From Spirochaetales bacterium (GTDB lineage Bacteria > Spirochaetota > Spirochaetia > DSM-2461): a DNA stretch of 64,000 nucleotides. Under the pieces are notes generated by a model. The model was not told the origin of the DNA. It saw nothing but the letters and a program-made list of their open reading frames with translations, and did no database searches. This document shows, in pieces, positions 58,025 through 64,000 of this stretch. Position 1 is the stretch's first letter; every line of letters starts with the position of its first letter. Location of the stretch: contig JAQQAP010000028.1 in NCBI GenBank assembly GCA_028533045.1, positions 41,473-105,472 on the forward strand, written 5' to 3'. Made by a program: the position numbers and the translations under genes.

Positions 58025-59523
58025 AAGAGCCGGGAAATTTTGTGGAAGAATTCTTCCGGGGCGAAGGGTTTGCTTATGTAGGCGTTGAAGCCGTGCTTTT
58101 CTATACTGTCCTGATCGTCACCGGAGGCCATGGCCGTGAGGGCTATGATGGGAACCGGGCGGCGGTCGCTGGCCCCTTCGTGGTCTCGGATCTTGGTGAA
58201 CGCCTCAAAACCGTCCATTTCGGGCATGTGCATGTCCATAAGGATGAGGTCGGGCCGTTCCGTTATGAAGGCTTCGTAGGCTTCGCGCCCGTTGGCTGCT
58301 TCGATTATCCGGCAGGATTTCGTCTCAAGCAGTCTACAGGCGAGAAGTCGGTTTACCCTATTGTCTTCGGCTATCAAGATAGCTTTGTCTTTCCAATCTT
58401 CCTCATTGACAGCTTCGGTTATCTCATGTGAAGAAGAGCTGCTTTTCTCCGGTTGTTCCGGACACTTAAGTTCCAATTCAAAGGTAAAGGTTGTGCCGTC
58501 TCCCGGGTAGCTGTCCACGGTAAGGGCTCCTCCCATCATGGTGGCCAGGGAGGAACTAATGGCCAGTCCCAGACCGGTCCCCCCGTACTTTCGTGTGGTG
58601 GAGGTGTCTGCCTGGCTAAAGGCCTGGAATAGTTCATCCTGTTTCTCCCGGGGAATTCCGATTCCCGAATCGGCTACAGAAGATATAAGGAAGAACCTCT
58701 TGCCCGGTCTTTCTTCGAGGAAGGTCGTCACTTTTACAAAACCACGGCTGGTGAATTTCATGGCATTTCCTATTATATTAAGGAAAATCTGTTTGATTCT
58801 GAGGGGATCCCCCAAAAGTTCTGCGGGAAGGTCCTGTGCTTCCACTTCAAAACGAAGCCCTTTGCTCTCCAGCTGGGGTCTGAAGAAATGCTCCACCTCT
58901 TCTATCATTTTGCTTGGAGAAAAGGGGATTTCTTCCAGTGTCATTTTACCGGAACGCATTTTGGAGAAGTCCAGTATGTCGTTGATTATGTGGAGGAGGG
59001 CATCGGCGGAAATCTTGATGATATTCAGGTATTCCCGCTGCTCATCATTCAGGCTTGTCTGCATCACTAGTTCGGTCATTCCGATAATGCCGTTCATGGG
59101 GGTACGGATTTCGTGGGACACATTGGCCAGGAAGGCGGACCTCTCTTCAAATGCCTCGTCCCGCTTTTTTTCCTGTTCCTTTTCATTGAAAAAGCTGTTC
59201 ACAGAGACCGATTCCACCTCTTCCAATTGATAAATAAGGTATTTGATTTTCCCATCATTTTCCAAAGGGTTACAGGTATATTTAAGGGGCTTACCGCCCG
59301 GGCCGTTCCAGAAGCCTTCCCGATTGTCCAACGATTCTTCACCGGAAGGAAAGAACTCCCGCACCGATTGGCGCAGAAGCCCTTTTCGTGATTGTCCCAA
59401 CAGGGTGGCGGAGCTTTCTGTGGCTTCCAATATATCTCCTCCGCCGGTGGCAATGAGGATGGGTCTTTCTTCGAGTTCAAAGAGATGTCTGTAAAATTCC
59501 AGGGGAAGTTGCCTTCTGTGCAT
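58021..59523 (-). CDS. Hybrid sensor histidine kinase/response regulator
   Basis: The start is the ATG at 59523 with AAAGAGGT; the longer frame is not credible. The 500-residue cytoplasmic protein has a PAS-like domain (about 10-105, ILIATGGGDILEATESSATLLG), then HisKA with His137 in LANVSHEIRTPMNGIIGM. The HATPase domain has IKQIFLNIIGNAMKFT, DSGIGIP and GGTGLGLAISSSL. A C-terminal receiver follows (about 385-500) with LIAEDNRVNRLLACRLL, LILMDMHMPEMDG and Lys in YISKPFAP. A separate phosphotransfer protein or DNA-binding partner is not seen here. Convergent with the MerR-GGDEF gene. Confidence 0.92.
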   Translation of the reverse strand: MHRRQLPLEFYRHLFELEERPILIATGGGDILEATESSATLLGQSRKGLLRQSVREFFPSGEESLDNREGFWNGPGGKPLKYTCNPLENDGKIKYLIYQLEEVESVSVNSFFNEKEQEKKRDEAFEERSAFLANVSHEIRTPMNGIIGMTELVMQTSLNDEQREYLNIIKISADALLHIINDILDFSKMRSGKMTLEEIPFSPSKMIEEVEHFFRPQLESKGLRFEVEAQDLPAELLGDPLRIKQIFLNIIGNAMKFTSRGFVKVTTFLEERPGKRFFLISSVADSGIGIPREKQDELFQAFSQADTSTTRKYGGTGLGLAISSSLATMMGGALTVDSYPGDGTTFTFELELKCPEQPEKSSSSSHEITEAVNEEDWKDKAILIAEDNRVNRLLACRLLETKSCRIIEAANGREAYEAFITERPDLILMDMHMPEMDGFEAFTKIRDHEGASDRRPVPIIALTAMASGDDQDSIEKHGFNAYISKPFAPEEFFHKISRLF

Positions 59524-59670
59524 GTGTACCTCTTTTATGAATATAAAAGGTGGGGAGGAAAAAATCCATCTTTTTTGATGGCAAATTGGCAGGAATAGAC
59601 CAAAAGTTGCCGGGGCTTGATCTTCCGCGTGGTTTCTCACTATTATAACGCTACTGTCAGGAGATGGAAT

Positions 59671-60891
59671 ATGAGAGATGAACTACAGAAGAAATTTGAC
59701 GAATACAAAGCCCTTGGGCTCTCCTTAAATATGCAGAGAGGCCAGCCGGCGGATGAAAATTTCGATCTCTCCAATCCCATGTTAACCATTGCAGGCGAAG
59801 AGGATATGGTTGTTTCCGGCGTTTCCCTTCGAAACTATCCCGGCGGGGTTTACGGCATACAGGAAGCCCGTGAGCTATTTGGGGACATTCTTAAGGTAAA
59901 GCCGGAAGAAGTCCTTTGCGGGAACAACTCCAGTCTAAAAATGTTAAGTAACCTGCTTATGTGGGCCCTCCTTAAGGGGATGAAGGATTCTCCCGCTCCC
60001 TGGGTAGGGGATAAACCTAAAATGATCGTTACCGTTCCCGGTTATGACCGTCATTTTCTTATTTTGGAAACACTGGGATTTGAACTGGTAACGGTTCCCA
60101 TGGGCCCTGACGGACCGGATATGGACAAGGTTGAGAGCCTTGTTGCAACGGACAGCCGCATAAAGGGAATCCTTTTTGTTCCCACCTACAGTAATCCTAC
60201 GGGAGATTCTATCTCTCTTTCCACGGCGGAAAGATTGGCTTCCATGGAGTGTGCCGCTCCGGATTTCACTATTTTTGCCGACGACGCCTACGGGGTCCAT
60301 CACGTGGTGGATAACCCTTCCGACGTTCCCAGCCTTATTCGCGTGTGCGAAGAGAAGGGAAATCGGGACAGAACCTTTGTATTTGGTTCCACATCAAAGA
60401 TTACCTTTGCCGGGGCGGGAATTGCCGCCATGGCTTCTTCTCCGGACAATCTGGCCTGGTTTGCCAAGCTTCTGGGCACCCAGTTTATCGGTCCCAATAA
60501 GATTGAACTATACCGGCATGTCAAGTTTATCAGACAGTTTCCCGGTGGTCTTCAGGGGCTTATGAGAAAGCATGCGGAACTACTCAAACCCAAGTTTGAT
60601 GCAGTGGAAGAGGTGCTCGAACGGGAGCTGGGCGGAACCGATCTGGCCCGCTGGACCGTTCCCCACGGGGGCTACTTTGTCAGCCTCGATACGACCAAGC
60701 CCGTGGCGGACAAGGTGATAGAACTGGCCCGGGAGGCCGGTGTAGCCCTCACACCTGCGGGAGCCACCTTCCCCGGTAAAAATGACCCTAACAACAGTAA
60801 TATTCGTCTGGCCCCGTCACGTCCGCCTTTGGCAGAAGTGGTCAAGGCCATGGAAATCGTCGCCCTCTGTATAAAACTGGCTTCGGAGTAG
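59671..60891 (+). CDS. Class I aminotransferase (MocR-type Aminotran fold)
   Basis: The start is the ATG at 59671 with AGGAGAT. The 406-residue PLP enzyme has LSLNMQRGQPADENFDLS, RNYPGGVYGIQEARELF, FVPTYSNPTGD, FADDAYGVHH, and the PLP Lys in FGSTSKITFAGAGIAAMA. The sequence matches the group of aspartate/alanine-type aminotransferases (class Ic, PF12897-like) found in anaerobes. The substrate is probably aspartate and 2-oxoglutarate (inference). It is followed at 4 bp by trkA; the link may be only transcriptional. Confidence 0.87.
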   Translation: MRDELQKKFDEYKALGLSLNMQRGQPADENFDLSNPMLTIAGEEDMVVSGVSLRNYPGGVYGIQEARELFGDILKVKPEEVLCGNNSSLKMLSNLLMWALLKGMKDSPAPWVGDKPKMIVTVPGYDRHFLILETLGFELVTVPMGPDGPDMDKVESLVATDSRIKGILFVPTYSNPTGDSISLSTAERLASMECAAPDFTIFADDAYGVHHVVDNPSDVPSLIRVCEEKGNRDRTFVFGSTSKITFAGAGIAAMASSPDNLAWFAKLLGTQFIGPNKIELYRHVKFIRQFPGGLQGLMRKHAELLKPKFDAVEEVLERELGGTDLARWTVPHGGYFVSLDTTKPVADKVIELAREAGVALTPAGATFPGKNDPNNSNIRLAPSRPPLAEVVKAMEIVALCIKLASE

Positions 60892-60895
60892 AAAC

Positions 60896-62305
60896 ATGTA
60901 CATAGTTATCCTGGGTGCGGGACGCATAGGTTATCAGCTGGCCCGTCAGTTAATCGACGAAGGGAAGAATGTAGCCCTTATTGAAAGCGACAAGGATACC
61001 GCCCGGGACGTACTGGCCCGGCTGGACTGTCTTGTGGTAAATGAAAACGGCACCAGCCTGGAGGCCCTTAAAAAAGCGGGGATTCAGAAGGCCGACGCCT
61101 TTGTAAGCGTAACCGAGTTTGACGAAGTTAATATGATTGCCTGCGGTCTGGTTTCTTCCGAGTTTGAGAAGCCCGTCACCATCGCTCGGGTGAAGAATGT
61201 GGATTACTCCCGCACCAAACTACTGGCCTATCCCTTCCTGGGAATCGACTACATCATCAATCCGGAAATTGAAGCGGCCAAGGCGATTCTGCGATCCGTA
61301 GAGAACGGTGCCCGCAGTGACGTGATGCTTTTTGATAACAAAACCTTTCAGATTCGGGATTTGGTTATTGGATCGGACTCTCTTTTTCTGGGGCGTCCCC
61401 TCCAGGAACTTCGCCAGGAATTCAAATATGAGTTTTTGGTAGCCGTTATTCTTCGGGACAATTATTACATCATCCCCACGGGAACTACCACTTTTAACGA
61501 AAACGACAAAGTATACATCCTTTCCACCGAAGAGGGGCTCAAGCATATCTTTGAGAGGGAAAAACAGGATCACAGAGATTTTGACCGAATTGTCCTTGTG
61601 GGAGGCGGCACGGTGGGAACCTATGTGGCGGACGGACTGATTCAGGAGGACAAGGAAGACGGGAGCTTCATGGAGAAGTTCAAGAGTCTGACTTCCCGAG
61701 CGGGTCGAAAAAAGGGAAGTAACCTTCATATCATCGATAAGAATTATGATAAGTGCAAGGTTCTGGCCGAGCGCTATCCCAATGCCCTTGTTACCTGTGA
61801 AGACGTCACGGACGAGGGGATTCTGGAGCAGATGAAGCTCCGCCATAAGGATCTGATTATCACCACTACCAACAGTCAGGAGATGAATGTGATGACATCG
61901 GTCTACGCCAAAGCCCTTGGGGTGGGCGGGGCCATTTCTCTGGTAACACGCAAGAATTACCGGCACATTGCACACAGACTGAATCTGGACGTGACAATCA
62001 GCCGGAACACCACCATGGTTAACTCTATCCTAAAGATAATTCGTCACGGAAATATCAAGAATGTTCATGCCATTTCCGAGGGGACCCTGGAAGTGATTGA
62101 GTTCTCTCTGGACAAGGAATCCGCCGTATTGGGCAAGCCGCTTAAGGAAATCAAGCTTCCTAAGAATACGCTGGTCCTTTTCCTAACCCGTGGGGAAGAT
62201 ACTATTTTTGCCCATGGTGATATGGTGCTGAACAAAAACGACCATGTTGTTATTTTGACTGAGCGTGAGTCTATTCAGCAGATAGAAAGGATGATTGCCG
62301 GGTAG
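60896..62305 (+). CDS. trkA: Trk potassium uptake system, NAD-binding component
   Basis: The 469-residue peripheral protein has two RCK units. Each has a Rossmann fold (MYIVILGAGRIGYQLARQL at residue 1; DRIVLVGGGTVGTYVADGL near 230) followed by a TrkA_C domain. It gates the TrkH channel in response to nucleotides. An insertion (SFMEKFKSLTSRAGRKKGSN) lies in the second half between the first strands of the Rossmann fold. GGAG lies 8 nt before the ATG. It is 3 bp upstream of trkH. Confidence 0.95.
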   Translation: MYIVILGAGRIGYQLARQLIDEGKNVALIESDKDTARDVLARLDCLVVNENGTSLEALKKAGIQKADAFVSVTEFDEVNMIACGLVSSEFEKPVTIARVKNVDYSRTKLLAYPFLGIDYIINPEIEAAKAILRSVENGARSDVMLFDNKTFQIRDLVIGSDSLFLGRPLQELRQEFKYEFLVAVILRDNYYIIPTGTTTFNENDKVYILSTEEGLKHIFEREKQDHRDFDRIVLVGGGTVGTYVADGLIQEDKEDGSFMEKFKSLTSRAGRKKGSNLHIIDKNYDKCKVLAERYPNALVTCEDVTDEGILEQMKLRHKDLIITTTNSQEMNVMTSVYAKALGVGGAISLVTRKNYRHIAHRLNLDVTISRNTTMVNSILKIIRHGNIKNVHAISEGTLEVIEFSLDKESAVLGKPLKEIKLPKNTLVLFLTRGEDTIFAHGDMVLNKNDHVVILTERESIQQIERMIAG

Positions 62306-62308
62306 CCT

Positions 62309-63766
62309 ATGAACATGAAGCTTGTCATGCACGTCCTCTCTCTTATTGTGGGGATTGTTGTTGTTTTTATGCTGATGACCGGGGGAATTGCCCTGATCTG
62401 CGGAGAGCCCGGGGTGGCCCTGGTTTTCCTTAAAACCTTTCTTTATACCCTGCCTCCTATTCTGGTTGTCTATTTTGTAACTCGCTCTTCCCGGAAGAAG
62501 TCCGTACTGGGAACGAAGGACGGGTTTATGCTCGTTTCCCTGGCCTGGCTTTTCGCTTCCGCCGTGGGAGCTCTTCCCTATGTCATGAGCGGAGCCATCC
62601 CTTCATATACGGAGGCCTTTTTTGAAACCATGTCCGGTTTTACCACTACGGGAGCCTCTATCTTAACTGCCATTGAACCGCTCCCCCGGGGAATCTTGTT
62701 CTGGCGCTCCCTGACACACTGGCTGGGGGGAATGGGTATTGTTGTTCTGACTGTGGCTTTGCTTCCCATTTTAGGGGTGGGAGGCCTTCAGCTGCTTAAA
62801 GCGGAAGCTCCCGGACCGTCGGTGGATAAAATCACCCCAAAAATAACGGAAACAGCCAAAATCCTCTGGGCCATCTATGCGGGAATGACTGTACTGGAGA
62901 CGGCCCTGCTTATGGCGGGGGGGATGGACTGGTTCGATGCCCTGACCCATACCTTCGGAACACTGGCTACGGGGGGATTTTCCACGATGAACTCCAGTGT
63001 GGGGGCCTATGAATCGCCCTTTGTACATAATGTGATTACAACCTTTATGGTTATGGCGGGGCTGAACTTTGCCCTCTATTACCGTTTGCTGATTGGGGAT
63101 ATAAAGAACTTTTGGAAGGATACGGAGATGAAAGTCTACCTGTCTATTTTCTTTCTTATTTCCCTTCTTATGGCCCTGAATCTGCAGATAAGCGGAACCT
63201 ATGAAGGGTTCAATACCTCCTTTCGATTTTCTGCGTTCCAGGCGGCCAGCATCATAACCACAACCGGATTTGCCACGGCCGACTTTGCCCAGTGGCCTGA
63301 ATTCTCCCAGAATCTGCTCTTCTTTCTCATGTTTGTGGGAGGCTGTGCCGGATCTACCGGGGGAGGAATGAAAGTTGTAAGACTTACCATGCTTACCAAG
63401 GTAGGTTTGAACGAAATGAAGCGTTTTATCCATCCCAAGGGCATCTTTCCCCTTCGTATTAACGGGGAAGTAGTGAAAAAGGATATTGTCTATTCCATTG
63501 CCGGATTTGTGATGCTCTACCTGTTTATTTTGTTGCTTGTAACCCTTGCGGTTTCTTTTGGCGGCCATGACATAATAACCTCTTTTACCACGGCTCTTGC
63601 CACACTGGGCAACATTGGTCCCGGATTCGGTAAGGTGGGGCCTGCTATGAATTACCACTTCTATTCCGTCCCGATTAAGTGGATATTGAGTTTTGCCATG
63701 ATGTTGGGAAGACTTGAGATCTATACGGTTCTGGTGATTTTGACGCCTCATTTTTGGAAGAAGTAG
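62309..63766 (+). CDS. trkH: Trk potassium uptake system, membrane component
   Basis: The 485-residue membrane protein has the four-fold M1-P-M2 architecture of TrkH/KtrB, with selectivity-loop repeats: FETMSGFTTTGAS, HTFGTLATGGFST, ASIITTTGFATADFA and TLGNIGPGFGKVG. HWLGGMGIVVL and GGCAGSTGGGMKVVR are also typical. It imports K+ together with TrkA. No SD is clear, but the spacing to trkA suggests coupling. Confidence 0.95.
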   Translation: MNMKLVMHVLSLIVGIVVVFMLMTGGIALICGEPGVALVFLKTFLYTLPPILVVYFVTRSSRKKSVLGTKDGFMLVSLAWLFASAVGALPYVMSGAIPSYTEAFFETMSGFTTTGASILTAIEPLPRGILFWRSLTHWLGGMGIVVLTVALLPILGVGGLQLLKAEAPGPSVDKITPKITETAKILWAIYAGMTVLETALLMAGGMDWFDALTHTFGTLATGGFSTMNSSVGAYESPFVHNVITTFMVMAGLNFALYYRLLIGDIKNFWKDTEMKVYLSIFFLISLLMALNLQISGTYEGFNTSFRFSAFQAASIITTTGFATADFAQWPEFSQNLLFFLMFVGGCAGSTGGGMKVVRLTMLTKVGLNEMKRFIHPKGIFPLRINGEVVKKDIVYSIAGFVMLYLFILLLVTLAVSFGGHDIITSFTTALATLGNIGPGFGKVGPAMNYHFYSVPIKWILSFAMMLGRLEIYTVLVILTPHFWKK

Positions 63767-63928
63767 CTTTCATTTTCCCTAAAAACTAATTTTTTCTCAC
63801 TTTTTTTCACTTTTTTTTGAAATTCTTGTCGGAATTCGCGTTTTTCCTCGTAGGTATAAGGTGTAGGACGGCCAACTTACAACAAAAAAACATTGAATGG
63901 GGTGTGAGAACCCCAAAGGAGAATTAAG

Positions 63929-64000
63929 ATGAGCATGGTAAATTATTATTTGAGAAAGAATCCGTTGACCACTTCCACCGAGTACCCTTTTATGGCGCGG
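63929..64000 (+). CDS. HU-like DNA-binding protein (start only)
   Basis: The 24 codons present read MSMVNYYLRKNPLTTSTEYP and FMAR, the start typical of the IHF/HU-like proteins with 'YYLRKNPLT' found in Bacteroidetes and spirochaetes. AAAGGAG at 63915-63921 is the SD, and GGGGT/ACCCC (63899-63914) forms a small hairpin just before it. The gene continues beyond the window. The 63767-63928 gap holds the promoter region and no other gene. Confidence 0.75.
   Translation, partial: MSMVNYYLRKNPLTTSTEYPFMAR

Overview
The window reads as a chromosomal segment of a free-living spirochaete (Spirochaetaceae). The evidence is: a long-clade PPi-dependent phosphofructokinase of the Treponema/Borrelia type, several exported proteins whose signal peptides end in the spirochaete-style FANG(A)xE motif, an HU-like protein of the 'YYLRKNPLT' type at the right edge, and a desulfoferrodoxin-rubredoxin pair pointing to an anaerobe. 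Assignment below family level is not possible from sequence reading alone. No phage, insertion sequence, CRISPR array or rRNA was seen.

Layout. 1-6.2 kb: a PBP1-like sensor (cut by the left edge), a DRE-TIM aldolase under an apparent Phe-dependent attenuator, and a GPH sugar transporter/GH2 glycosidase pair. 6.2-12.4 kb: aroA, then araC-type regulator-nitroreductase-rdgB-psuG-cmk, decorated with short dispersed repeats, and a methyltransferase. 12.4-17.5 kb: a 104-bp tandem repeat, a two-component system with its secreted protein under a Pho-box-like promoter, and divergent ECF sigma/His-rich membrane protein/methyltransferase genes. 17.5-24.3 kb: pfp, a small zinc-ribbon gene, dnaX-ybaB-recR, a sugar ABC ATPase and two tRNA genes. 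24.3-32 kb: a chemoreceptor and a complete dpp/opp operon. 32-42.3 kb: AEC permease, SpoIIE-type phosphatase, VanY-like lipoprotein, AlaX, and the orf-orf-tyrA-bactofilin-TPR-mtaB operon followed by an inserted DUF4143 ATPase. 42.6-47.7 kb: ffh-rpsP-khpA-rimM-trmD-rplS and class I fumarase subunits. 47.7-64 kb: a B12-radical SAM protein, flavodoxin, glycosyltransferase, a second two-component system, oxygen defence genes, PrsW, hisC, a MerR-GGDEF fusion, a hybrid kinase, an aminotransferase, trkA-trkH and the start of an HU-like gene.

The two main observations are these. (1) Upstream of the aldolase lies a textbook ribosome-mediated attenuator: a strong promoter, a 33-codon peptide rich in Phe/Tyr codons, and four RNA segments with mutually exclusive 1:2, 2:3 and 3:4 pairings ending in an intrinsic terminator. 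A Phe-type attenuator on an uncharacterised DRE-TIM aldolase is unexpected. (2) About ten transcription units share one geometry: a -35 box of the TTGnnn kind, exactly 17 bp, a -10 box, and then only 6-7 nt before the ATG, with no Shine-Dalgarno. This implies leaderless mRNAs as a routine mode of gene start in this organism, alongside ordinary SD-led genes.

Other points of interest are two dispersed repeat families at gene 3' ends, an ATPase cassette flanked by a decayed copy of the mtaB 3' end, a MerR-GGDEF fusion with a 19-bp-spacer promoter, and a cysteine-rich tail on the phosphofructokinase.
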